Assembly: GCF_001299475.1 (NCBI RefSeq)
Contig: NZ_CYUJ01000003.1
Location: forward strand, 914,142-978,141
Reading direction: 5' to 3'
Length of the DNA: 64,000 nucleotides
From: Neofamilia massiliensis
GTDB lineage: Bacteria; Bacillota; Clostridia; Tissierellales; Peptoniphilaceae
A model generated the notes under the pieces. It was not told the origin of the DNA. It saw only the letters and a program-made list of their open reading frames with translations, and ran no database searches. Below, in pieces: positions 17,082 to 25,130 of the stretch. Numbering within the stretch: the stretch's first letter is position 1; every line of letters begins with the position of its first letter. The translations under genes were made by a program, and so were the position numbers.

Positions 17082-18783
17082 TCAGTTCTCCTTTATACTT
17101 AATCACGCTTAAAGTGACTTTTGTGCCTTTACTTATACTACTTTCAATATCTATTGATCCATTGTTTTCTCTCATTAACTGATGACAAATATATAAACCT
17201 AAGCCAGTTCCAGAAGTTTTATCAGTAAAAAAAGGTTCAAAAACATAATCTAATTTTTCTTTCTCTATACCAATTCCATTATCTAAAATCTCAATGTTAT
17301 AATAATCCTTATTTTTATTCAGGTATCCATTTATTACAATATTATCACCATCATTTGAAGCATCAACAGAATTTATTAAAATATTAGTAATAACTTGCAT
17401 CAAATATTTTTTATCAACTAAAACAAAAACGTTTTCTGGAACATTATTTATTATGTTTAAGTTTTTATTGAATTTAGTTAATCTTATAGTTATATCGATA
17501 ATATTCTTACAATCTAATACTTCCATGCAAGGTTTTTGCGGCTTTGTATACTGTAAGAGTTCATTCACTAACTCATCAATAATTTCTATTTGTTGAGGTA
17601 AATTTTTTATTATTGATAATCTAAACTCAGGGTCATCATATAGCCTAGGTAATAGATCGATATAATTTTTTATTGAAGTAAGAGGATTTCTTATTTCATG
17701 AGCAACTCCTCCGACAATTCTACTTAGTGATTTTAGCTTATCATAGTTTACCAATTTTTTATTTGCAATTATGTCTTTAGTTTCATTTTTGATACTTATT
17801 ACTGCACCGTTAACGTTACCTAAACTATCATGCACTGGTGTCGCACAGTAAGATAAATAAGCGATTGAATTATTAATTTCACACTTAACATTATCAAAAA
17901 TACTTTCTTCATGTCCATCCATAACTTTTCTTATAGTACCTATTGGCAGTATGCTATTTATTCCAAAAGAGAATATATTTTTTCCTATTAAATCATAATT
18001 ATTTAAAAGTTCATTGGCAACTTTATTGATACGTACAATTTTACCTAGAGAATCAATATAGATTACAGCTGTATCAACATTATCAACAAAATAGTCGTTG
18101 AATTTACTAATGATTGCCCCGAACCACTTTTGATAAATTAAATCATAAATTCCGTTTTCCTTAATAATTTTTAGACCTAAATTAATTTTATCCATCATTT
18201 CTTTTGAATTATGTGAACCTGCATAACAAAGTGAGGACATTTCTATTGGATTTCCAACTGTAATAAGCTCTTTATCTTTAAAGTACTTGTTTACTAGGTA
18301 TAATATCGTCATTCGATTTCCAGCAATAGCATCTAAGTTACCTTTGAATAATTCTTTTAGTATTTCTGTATGATTATTAAACAATCTTAATTCTCGTAAA
18401 ACAACTTGATTTCTTTTTTCTTTCAAAAAATCATGAGTTACAGAATCACGTTGTACTCCAACAATCATTTCGTTAAGTTGTTTGTTTTCTAAACTATTTT
18501 TCGACTTATCTACTAAAAATGAATGTGAAACAGTCAAATAACTATTAGAAAAATGTAGATATTTACTTCGCTCTTGAGATTTAAAGATACCTTGATATAT
18601 GTAACCATTATCAGTCTTGGTATCATCTATTAATTTCGCCCATTCTTTCAAATTAATATCATGTTGGATATTCAAACTTTTACAAATAGCATTTGTAATA
18701 TCAACATTAAAACCAGTAGCTTTATTTTCAACAATAAAATCAAATGGAGGGTAATTTTTTTCTCCGATAAATTTATATATCAT
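17059..18783 (-). CDS. Histidine kinase with an N-terminal solute-binding (SBP_bac_3-like) domain and no membrane segment
   Basis: The protein has 574 residues. Residues 1-225 resemble amino-acid-type periplasmic binding proteins (YPPFDFIVENKATGFNVDI near the start, then FKSQERSKYLHFSNSYLTV). A PAS domain follows (about 230-345), then the dimerisation domain with the phospho-acceptor His at about residue 362 in AHEIRNPLTSI, and the ATPase domain with DNGIG and GTGLGLYI. There is no signal peptide and I see no transmembrane helix anywhere, so the binding domain would sit in the cytoplasm and read an internal metabolite. A GAGGAG site precedes the ATG. It is paired with the downstream sigma-54 activator. 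Confidence 0.87.
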   Translation of the reverse strand: MIYKFIGEKNYPPFDFIVENKATGFNVDITNAICKSLNIQHDINLKEWAKLIDDTKTDNGYIYQGIFKSQERSKYLHFSNSYLTVSHSFLVDKSKNSLENKQLNEMIVGVQRDSVTHDFLKEKRNQVVLRELRLFNNHTEILKELFKGNLDAIAGNRMTILYLVNKYFKDKELITVGNPIEMSSLCYAGSHNSKEMMDKINLGLKIIKENGIYDLIYQKWFGAIISKFNDYFVDNVDTAVIYIDSLGKIVRINKVANELLNNYDLIGKNIFSFGINSILPIGTIRKVMDGHEESIFDNVKCEINNSIAYLSYCATPVHDSLGNVNGAVISIKNETKDIIANKKLVNYDKLKSLSRIVGGVAHEIRNPLTSIKNYIDLLPRLYDDPEFRLSIIKNLPQQIEIIDELVNELLQYTKPQKPCMEVLDCKNIIDITIRLTKFNKNLNIINNVPENVFVLVDKKYLMQVITNILINSVDASNDGDNIVINGYLNKNKDYYNIEILDNGIGIEKEKLDYVFEPFFTDKTSGTGLGLYICHQLMRENNGSIDIESSISKGTKVTLSVIKYKGELNGKYIDC

Positions 18784-18999
18784 AAGATCTCCTCATATAA
18801 ATACAGTAATTATAAAGCAATAAATTTTTAAAACGCCCTGAAAAACAAAAAATTACTATATAAAAACTTAAAGCAAACTATACAATAGCAAATAATTCAC
18901 TCAAAAAAATATATTTAGTTGCGTCCTTGTTTAAAATTTTAACATACAAACAATAGATTTGCTAGCATTTGAAGTTGTACATAACAAAAAGTTGATTAG

Positions 19000-19028
19000 T
19001 TTCAATGATTTTAAACCTACCATTGAAA
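19000..19028. promoter_or_regulatory. Perfect 8-bp inverted repeat, possible activator or operator site
   Basis: TTTCAATG (19000-19007) and CATTGAAA (19021-19028) are separated by 13 nt. It lies about 255 bp upstream of the sigma-54 promoter in the 547-bp divergent region between the kinase and the shell operon. It is not followed by a T-run, so it does not look like a terminator. Confidence 0.4.
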
Positions 19029-19098
19029 AAGATTATTAATAAATAAAATAAACTTAAAATAAGATAAAGCAATGTTTTAATCAAATAGCTATGAAAAT

Positions 19099-19130
19099 AA
19101 TTCCGATAAATGGAAAAAAATTCCGATAAA
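19099..19130 (+). promoter_or_regulatory. Two identical 12-mers spaced 20 bp apart, candidate upstream activating sites
   Basis: AATTCCGATAAA occurs at 19099-19110 and again at 19119-19130. The 20-bp period puts both on one face of the helix. They lie about 155-185 bp upstream of the -24 element, the usual range for NtrC-type enhancer sites. TTCC (19101-19104) and GGAA (19112-19115) also form a small dyad. Confidence 0.5.
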
Positions 19131-19280
19131 AAAACTTATTCTAAAAATATTTTAGTAAAAAAATACTCCCACTATCTTAGATTTAATAAATTTAAAGATT
19201 AAAAAGCTAAATAAGAGAGTATTAAAGGCAAAACTTAAAAATTGAAAAAATATAGTTAATATTAAGACCTGATTCAAATA

Positions 19281-19297
19281 TTGGCACGAAATTTGCT
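19281..19297 (+). promoter_or_regulatory. Sigma-54 (-24/-12) promoter of the microcompartment operon
   Basis: The sequence TTGGCACGAAATTTGCT matches the consensus TGGCAC-N5-TTGC. The GG (19283-19284) and GC (19295-19296) are separated by 10 bp, as required. The UbiX-type gene starts 34 nt downstream. A sigma-54 activator is encoded divergently next to it. Confidence 0.9.
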
Positions 19298-19330
19298 TTA
19301 AATATACATAGTTAATAAAAGGAGGTCGTT

Positions 19331-19891
19331 ATGAAACTTATTGTAGGAATGACGGGTGGTAGTGGTTCAATATTTACCGTATCTTTATTAGCTGCTTTAA
19401 AAAAGAAAAACATTGAAACTCATTTTGTTGCTAGTAAAATGGGAGAAATTGTTCTAAAGCAAGAACTTGATATGGACTTAAATGAAATATCAAGATTAGC
19501 AGATTATGTATATGATGCAAACAATTTTTGCGCACCTATTGCAAGTGGTTCCTTTAAGACTAATGGTATGGTTGTGGTCCCTTGTTCAATGCGCACTGTT
19601 GCAGCAATTAGTAATGGTCTATCTGATAACTTGATAACAAGAGCTGCAGATGTAGTATTAAAAGAAAAGAAAAAGTTAACTTTAGTCGTTAGAGAGACTC
19701 CTTTTAATTCAATTCATTTAAAAAATATGCTGGACTTATCCCAAATGGGCGTAACAATATTTCCACCAATACCAAGTTATTATAATAGGCCTAATAATCT
19801 TGAAGAAGCAATAGTAAATACTACGGGGAGAATATTAGATGTCATAGGGGTTAACAATGAACTTACAGAAGTATGGGGCCAGAAGCTATAA
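19331..19891 (+). CDS. ubiX: UbiX-family flavin prenyltransferase
   Basis: UbiX enzymes join dimethylallyl phosphate to reduced FMN to make prenylated FMN, the cofactor of UbiD decarboxylases. The protein has 186 residues, a normal length. It has the flavin-binding start GMTGGSGSIF, APIASGSFKTNGMVVVPCSM, NLITRAADVVLKEKKKL and RETPFNSIHLKNML, all in family order. It is the first gene of the sigma-54 operon and lies 12 nt before the UbiD-type gene. It probably supplies cofactor to that enzyme. No targeting extension is visible. Confidence 0.93.
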   Translation: MKLIVGMTGGSGSIFTVSLLAALKKKNIETHFVASKMGEIVLKQELDMDLNEISRLADYVYDANNFCAPIASGSFKTNGMVVVPCSMRTVAAISNGLSDNLITRAADVVLKEKKKLTLVVRETPFNSIHLKNMLDLSQMGVTIFPPIPSYYNRPNNLEEAIVNTTGRILDVIGVNNELTEVWGQKL

Positions 19892-19903
19892 AGGAGGTAT
19901 TAT

Positions 19904-21226
19904 ATGGAAACTCAAATGCTTAGGTGTTTATTAAAAAACCTTGAGTCAGAAGGGCATCTAAGAACAGTCTTTGAGAAAGTGGATAAGGATTTTCAATTAG
20001 GAGCTATTTTAAAAGAGAACAATAATAAAGTGCCGACAATTTTCAAAAACGTCAATCACAGAAATGCTGTGGTAGGTGGATTGTTTGGAAATAGAGAATT
20101 ATTTTTCTCTCTACTTAAATTTGAACATTGTGAACGTATTAAGCAGATATCAAAAGCGATAATAAACCCGAAACCTTATCAGGTATTAGAAAATGGTCCA
20201 ATATATGAAAATATTATAACTAATAAAATTTATTTGGATGATATAATTCCATTCACTAAATTTCACGAAAAAGATTCAGGACCATTTATTACAGCAGGAA
20301 TTTTAGTTATAAAGGAGCCTGAATCAGGAAAATATTTAACCTCAATAAGAAGGCTTCAATATAATGGAGGAAACTGTCTCAGTTTGTTGGTAGCCTCTCC
20401 TAGGTTTAATAGGATACTAGAGAAATGTAACAATAATGGGCAAGACCTAGAAGTTGCAATATTCTTAGGATATGATGCTGAAGCTATTTTAGCTAGTCAG
20501 ATTAATTCTAATGTATACGACGTAGATAAATATACTTTGGATTCAGCACTTAGAGGAGAACCATTAAAACTAGTAAGATGTAAAACGAAAGACTTGTTAG
20601 TGCCAGCTTATAGTGAAATTGTTTTAGAAGGAAGAGTACCGGCTGGTAAATTTGAATATGAGGGCCCTTTTGGGGAACTTATGGGATACTATGGCGAAAG
20701 GGCATTACATCCTATAATAGAAATAGATGCAGTAATGCATAGAAACAACCCGATATATCAAGTCGCTTTTCCTTGCAGAGAGGAACACTTGACCAATGGT
20801 TTAACTAGAGAAGTTGAGCTATTCTCGAATCTTGAAAGAATTGTAAACGTGAAGGATGTGTATATTACTGAAGGGGGCGGATATAGATTTAATGCAGTTG
20901 TCAGTATTGAAAATGGTGAACATGGAGAAGGAAAAACAGCTATACTTGGAACTTTTGGAACATTCAGTGACATAAAAAATGTAGTTATTGTAGATGAAGA
21001 TGTTAATATTTTCTCCAGTTCTGATGTTGAATGGGCAATAACAACAAGGAGTCAAGCTGGGAAGGATTTTGTAATTATAGAAAATGCAAAAGGATCTACC
21101 CTTGATCCATCTCATGTGTACTATAAAAAGTCTGATAAATTGGGAATAGATGCAACTATTCCAGATAAGAAAACAGAACTATTTAATCGTGCGATTATAG
21201 ATAAGAAATATGGAGGAATTGAATGA
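19904..21226 (+). CDS. UbiD-family prFMN-dependent decarboxylase
   Basis: The family carries out reversible decarboxylation of aromatic or unsaturated acids. The protein has 440 residues. The N-terminus (LLKNLESEGHLRTVFEKVD) is the usual UbiD start. The prFMN-binding region contains TSIRRLQYNGGNCLSLLVAS, and GPFGELMGYYG carries conserved glycines. The acidic/arginine cluster FPCREEHLTNGLTREVELF is in the position of the catalytic region. Its 3' end overlaps the first shell gene by 4 nt, so it is made together with the shell. In the purine-degradation model it would remove CO2 from 4-amino-5-imidazolecarboxylate. Substrate is inferred from context only. Confidence 0.9.
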   Translation: METQMLRCLLKNLESEGHLRTVFEKVDKDFQLGAILKENNNKVPTIFKNVNHRNAVVGGLFGNRELFFSLLKFEHCERIKQISKAIINPKPYQVLENGPIYENIITNKIYLDDIIPFTKFHEKDSGPFITAGILVIKEPESGKYLTSIRRLQYNGGNCLSLLVASPRFNRILEKCNNNGQDLEVAIFLGYDAEAILASQINSNVYDVDKYTLDSALRGEPLKLVRCKTKDLLVPAYSEIVLEGRVPAGKFEYEGPFGELMGYYGERALHPIIEIDAVMHRNNPIYQVAFPCREEHLTNGLTREVELFSNLERIVNVKDVYITEGGGYRFNAVVSIENGEHGEGKTAILGTFGTFSDIKNVVIVDEDVNIFSSSDVEWAITTRSQAGKDFVIIENAKGSTLDPSHVYYKKSDKLGIDATIPDKKTELFNRAIIDKKYGGIE

Positions 21227-21489
21227 TAAATGAAGCTTTAGGAGTTGTAGAAACCAGATCACTAGTTTCAGCAGTAAAAGCCGCAGATACTATGTTAAAA
21301 ACAGCAAACGTTAGCTTAATGGCAGTAGATTTTATTGGATCGGGTGTGGTGGCAATAAGCGTAGAGGGAGATGTAGCGGCAGTAAAAGCTGCTGTATTAG
21401 CAGGGAGTGAAGATGCCAAATTAATTGGTGAGGTTATATCTGCCAATGTTATTCCTAGACCACATTCAGAAGTGAACAAATTATATTAG
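21223..21489 (+). CDS. BMC-H microcompartment shell protein 1
   Basis: The protein has 88 residues and a single BMC domain of the PduA/EutM type: ALGVVETRSLVSAVKAADTM, central FIGSGVVAISVEGDVAAVKAAV and the C-terminal NVIPRPHSEV. The pore-loop motif GSG is the common one. It tiles as hexamers in a protein shell. It overlaps the decarboxylase gene by 4 nt. Confidence 0.95.
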   Translation: MINEALGVVETRSLVSAVKAADTMLKTANVSLMAVDFIGSGVVAISVEGDVAAVKAAVLAGSEDAKLIGEVISANVIPRPHSEVNKLY

Positions 21490-21500
21490 GAGGTGAATTC

Positions 21501-21713
21501 ATGCCCAGCGAATTAGCGATAAACGTCTTAAAAAGAATATTTGGAGAGGATGATATGAGCTATGAGTTTGAAAACTATGATAAATTAAACTTAACAGAAA
21601 ATAAAGCGTGTAAAGAGATAAATTCTATCAATAGTGATGTATATAATTCTTCAGAATCAATAAGAAATAAAAGGTTGTCTTTAGAAGACCTTAGTAAAAC
21701 TATAAGGAGGTAA
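21501..21713 (+). CDS. Small protein between shell genes, possible cargo-adaptor
   Basis: The protein has 70 residues. I do not recognise a family. It has a GGAGG site and lies 11 nt after one shell gene and 1 nt before the next. Its first 15 residues (MPSELAINVLKRIFG) can form an amphipathic helix with I, V, L, I and F on one side, like encapsulation peptides that anchor cargo in the shell. The middle is polar and probably disordered, and the C-terminus (LSLEDLSKTIRR) could form a second short helix. A linker or scaffold role is my inference. Confidence 0.6.
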   Translation: MPSELAINVLKRIFGEDDMSYEFENYDKLNLTENKACKEINSINSDVYNSSESIRNKRLSLEDLSKTIRR

Positions 21714-21714
21714 A

Positions 21715-22077
21715 ATGAAACAAGCTTTGGGAGTATTAGAGGTGGTCGGGAAAGCAGCTGCAGTAGGTGCAGTAGATGCTGCTTGTAAAACTGCGGATGT
21801 TTATTTACTTGGGATTGAAAACATCATAGGAAGTGGAGGTGTAGTAGGGGTAAATATTCAAATTGCAGGTGAGGTTGCTGCAGTACAAGCAGCAGTAGAC
21901 GCTGCTAGAGACTCAGTTAACAGGTTTGGTACTGTACTTTATAGCGCGGTTATTCCGAGGCCAAATGACGAGATTGATAAACTATTAACAAAATTTCAAG
22001 AAAATCTAAAACCAACTAGTTTAGAAAATTCAGAAGAACAAAAAGAAAATATAAAAGAGATTGAAACAACAAAATAA
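21715..22077 (+). CDS. BMC-H microcompartment shell protein 2 with C-terminal tail
   Basis: The protein has 120 residues. The BMC domain (1-90) has [20 protein letters not shown], a divergent pore region [14 protein letters not shown] and the C-terminal [14 protein letters not shown] polar tail of about 25 residues rich in E, K and N follows, which the other shell proteins lack and which could bind cargo. The ATG has AAGGAGG just upstream. Confidence 0.93.
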   Translation: MKQALGVLEVVGKAAAVGAVDAACKTADVYLLGIENIIGSGGVVGVNIQIAGEVAAVQAAVDAARDSVNRFGTVLYSAVIPRPNDEIDKLLTKFQENLKPTSLENSEEQKENIKEIETTK

Positions 22078-22108
22078 TAAAAAACAATTAATTTGCAGGA
22101 GGATTATT

Positions 22109-22387
22109 ATGGGACAAGCATTAGGATTAGTAGAAACAAAGGGGTTAGTAGGAGCTATTGAAGCTGCTGATGCTATGGTAAAAGCAGCAAGTGTAAATTT
22201 AGTAGGTTATGAAAAAATAGGATATGGTTTAGTTACTGTAATGGTAAGAGGAGATGTTGGGGCAGTCAAAGCAGCAGTTGAAGCAGGTGCTGAAGCAGCT
22301 AGGACTACTGGAGAACTACATTCAGTTCATGTAATACCTAGACCGCATATGGAAGTAGAGAAAAAAATATTAGAAAAATATAAATAA
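22109..22387 (+). CDS. BMC-H microcompartment shell protein 3 (close to PduA/EutM)
   Basis: The protein has 92 residues from ATG 22109, chosen for the GCAGGAGG site; an in-frame ATG at 22061 lies inside the previous gene. Sequence is very near canonical Pdu[54 protein letters not shown]. The pore motif reads GYG instead of the usual GSG, so the residue that normally lines the central pore as serine is a tyrosine. Confidence 0.96.
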   Translation: MGQALGLVETKGLVGAIEAADAMVKAASVNLVGYEKIGYGLVTVMVRGDVGAVKAAVEAGAEAARTTGELHSVHVIPRPHMEVEKKILEKYK

Positions 22388-22416
22388 TTTGCTAAAAAAA
22401 TGAAACGAGGATAATA

Positions 22417-22992
22417 ATGCAAAGAATACTTGTTGCTGATTTTAATGATATATCAGAAGGTTATACTCAAATTGAAAAGATACTATGGAACATAGAACAG
22501 GTTGATTATATTAATGGTAATAGAAGTAACTCAATATATTTTAATCAAAATCTTAGAAAAAGTTACAATTCAATTTTGATCATAAATTCATCAACTGCAG
22601 TTCTATCAAATGTTTCAAATTTATTGGCAACAAATAAGTTAGAGGAAGTTATAGTAGAACATTTGTTAAAAGAAAAAGAGTTGCTCATAGATTATTCTAA
22701 AATAGATAAATCTTTAATACAAATTAAGAATAAGTATTTATTAGCAAAGATAAAAGTGATAAGGCAACAACTCCAAAATTACGGAGCAATAGATATTAAA
22801 GATTATGTAACAAAGACAAATATGCAATACTCTGAAAATAGTAAGGATGACCAGGTTATTTATATTACGTATTCAGATATAAAAGAAAAATTAGAAGGAG
22901 ATTCTATAGTAATAAGCCCAGATACCAAGTTCACTCCTTTAGCTAAAGACTATTTAAAATCAAGTTCTATTAAAGTAATATACAGAAACTAG
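22417..22992 (+). CDS. Microcompartment-associated protein of unknown function
   Basis: The protein has 191 residues. The first 60 residues resemble no family I can name with confidence. The middle (NLLATNKLEEVIVEHLLKEK, then LLAKIKVIRQQLQNYGA) recalls flavoprotein-like proteins found in many shell operons. The last 45 residues (VIYITYSDIKEKL, then ISPDTKFTPLAKDYLKSSSI) match the short TPLAxDYL module shared by several shell-associated proteins such as EutT and EutQ. It may organise cargo or form part of an enzyme. The gene lies between shell protein genes at 30 and 10 nt spacing. Confidence 0.6.
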   Translation: MQRILVADFNDISEGYTQIEKILWNIEQVDYINGNRSNSIYFNQNLRKSYNSILIINSSTAVLSNVSNLLATNKLEEVIVEHLLKEKELLIDYSKIDKSLIQIKNKYLLAKIKVIRQQLQNYGAIDIKDYVTKTNMQYSENSKDDQVIYITYSDIKEKLEGDSIVISPDTKFTPLAKDYLKSSSIKVIYRN

Positions 22993-23002
22993 GTGATGTA
23001 TT

Positions 23003-23263
23003 ATGAAATTAGGGATAATAAAGGGAACTATAGTAGCTACAAAAAAAGATGAAAAATTGGTTGGATATAAGCTAATGATTGTGCAGCCTATAAATCAAAA
23101 ATATAACGAAGAAGGTAATGCTATAGTTTGTGTTGATACCGTTGGATCAGGAATAGGTGAGGTCGTTATATTAAGTTGTGGTACTGCTGCTAGGTTCGCT
23201 TGTGCTGACAATCAAACTCCGATTGATGCTGCAATAGTGGGAATAGTAGATGACATAAATTAA
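23003..23263 (+). CDS. BMC-P pentameric vertex protein (EutN/CcmL family)
   Basis: The protein has 86 residues. It starts GIIKGTIVATKKDEKLVGYKL and contains VDTVGSGIGEVVILSCGTAARFA, the signature of the vertex proteins that close icosahedral shells. Together with the three hexamer proteins it gives a complete set for a closed shell. No tandem-domain BMC-T protein is found in the window. Confidence 0.95.
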   Translation: MKLGIIKGTIVATKKDEKLVGYKLMIVQPINQKYNEEGNAIVCVDTVGSGIGEVVILSCGTAARFACADNQTPIDAAIVGIVDDIN

Positions 23264-23277
23264 ATGAGGTGAATTAT

Positions 23278-25101
23278 TTGCAAACTATTGATATTAAGAA
23301 AGGTATCGAATATAGGAAATTAATAGATGTTCTCTTAGGTGATGATTCTGCAGATATTGTTTTAGAAAATGGAAAGATAATAAACGTAATCACTAGAGAG
23401 GTTCAGGAATGTAGTCTTGCTATAAAAGGGAAATACATTTTGATGATAGGAGACTGTAAGGAATTAATTGGTTCTAAAACAAAGGTTATAGACGTAGACG
23501 GTAAATATATATCGCCTGGATTTATTGACTCACATATGCATTTTGAATCTAGTATGTTAACAATTACGGAATTTTCGAGACTCTCAATTGTATCAGGGAC
23601 GACTACCTTGGTTGCAGATCCCCATGAAATTGGAAATGCACTTGGATCCGTTGGTATGAAAGCTATGGCAGATGAGATTGACAATGTTCCTAATAAAGTG
23701 CACCTAGTTGTTCCGGCTTTAGTACCAGATTGCCCAGGATATGAAACATCAGGAGCAAATATAAGCTCTAATGATATGGAAGATTTATTAGATTATAAAA
23801 ATATTATAGGAATTGGGGAATTGCAGGGAGTTAGTCTTTCAAAACATGTCTATAATAACACACCTGAAGTATACAATGATTTACTATCTTCTACCATATT
23901 TGCTAGAAGTAAAGGTATGGTAGTTGATGGTAATGCTCCAGATTTATTTGGTAGAGAATTAGCTGCACACATACTAACAACAGGAGGTGAATGTTCTTGT
24001 CATGAAACAACCACTAAAGAAGAGTGTGTAGAGAAATTAAGACAAGGTGTTTATGTATTTATGAGAGAAGGCTCAACCCAAAGAAACATGTCTGAATGTA
24101 TTAAAGCTATTACCGAGGAAAAACTAGACTCGCGTAGATGTATACTTGCGACAGACGATATGGTAGCAAGTGATTTATACGAACTAGGTCATATGAATGA
24201 GATAATCAAAAGGACAATTGCAGAAGGGGTTGACCCAATAGAAGCAATCCAAATGGCCACAATTAATCCATCGACATACTTTGGATTTGAAAATGTTGGT
24301 GTAATAGCTCCTGGGAAAAATGCTGATTTAGCAATAATTAGTGATCTGAAGTCGATGAAAGTTGATGGAGTATTTATCGATGGAAAATTAGTTGCTTACG
24401 AAAATAAGTTGTTAATAGATATTCCAAAATATAAATATCCTGATATTTTAAAAAAATCAATAAAAAGACAACCTTTATCAATTGAAGAACTTTATATTAA
24501 ATCTGAAGATAAAAACCCTGAAGTAAGATGCATTGAACTAATTCAAAATCAAAATCTAACAGGACAAACAACTGTAAAAATTAATAATCAATTAGGAATT
24601 GTGAATCCATCAGTTGAGAAAGATGTGCTAATTTTATTAAATGTTGAGAGATACGGTAGGACCAACGAAATCGGTAAATGTTTTGTGACTGGATTTGAAA
24701 TGAAAAAAGGTGCAATAGCCGAATCTATAGGTCATGACACTCATAATATAATGGTGTTGTCAACAAATTATGAAGATGCCTTAGTGGCCATTAATAGAGT
24801 AATTGAGAATCAAGGAGGTATTGCAATAGCTCAAAATAAGGAAATAATAGATGACTTGCCTTTAAAAGTCGGTGGACTAATAACAGATGAATTGACTGGA
24901 ATTGAACTAACTAAAAAAATAAATGAATTGCAAAGTTCGGTGACAAGGGATTTAGGTTGTACTGTACATGCTCCATTTATGCATCTGTCATTTTTATCTC
25001 TATCCACCAGTCCAAAGTGGAAATTGACAAATAAAGGGTTATTTGATGTGGATACGTATGAGTTGTTAGACCCAATAGTGCAACATAATTATAATTATTA
25101 A
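23278..25101 (+). CDS. Adenine-deaminase-family amidohydrolase
   Basis: The protein has 607 residues from TTG 23278, preceded by GAGGTG at 6 nt; a GTG at 23269 inside that site is the alternative. The metal-binding start is SHMHFESSMLT (HxH), followed by GTTTLVADPHEIGN, and the C-terminal third keeps the adenine deaminase pattern IGHDTHNIMVLSTNYEDA. AdeC enzymes convert adenine to hypoxanthine. Here, inside a shell operon with a decarboxylase, a related substrate is possible: in the clostridial purine route 4-aminoimidazole is deaminated, and xanthine is opened by an amidohydrolase. Family is firm; substrate is not. Confidence 0.9.
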   Translation: MQTIDIKKGIEYRKLIDVLLGDDSADIVLENGKIINVITREVQECSLAIKGKYILMIGDCKELIGSKTKVIDVDGKYISPGFIDSHMHFESSMLTITEFSRLSIVSGTTTLVADPHEIGNALGSVGMKAMADEIDNVPNKVHLVVPALVPDCPGYETSGANISSNDMEDLLDYKNIIGIGELQGVSLSKHVYNNTPEVYNDLLSSTIFARSKGMVVDGNAPDLFGRELAAHILTTGGECSCHETTTKEECVEKLRQGVYVFMREGSTQRNMSECIKAITEEKLDSRRCILATDDMVASDLYELGHMNEIIKRTIAEGVDPIEAIQMATINPSTYFGFENVGVIAPGKNADLAIISDLKSMKVDGVFIDGKLVAYENKLLIDIPKYKYPDILKKSIKRQPLSIEELYIKSEDKNPEVRCIELIQNQNLTGQTTVKINNQLGIVNPSVEKDVLILLNVERYGRTNEIGKCFVTGFEMKKGAIAESIGHDTHNIMVLSTNYEDALVAINRVIENQGGIAIAQNKEIIDDLPLKVGGLITDELTGIELTKKINELQSSVTRDLGCTVHAPFMHLSFLSLSTSPKWKLTNKGLFDVDTYELLDPIVQHNYNY

Positions 25102-25130
25102 TAATCAAATTTATAGAGGAGAAGATATAT

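Noticed and set aside
19331..21226. UbiX/UbiD as quinone biosynthesis genes
   Set aside because: No other ubiquinone or menaquinone gene is present, and the pair overlaps shell genes under a sigma-54 promoter, which points to catabolism.
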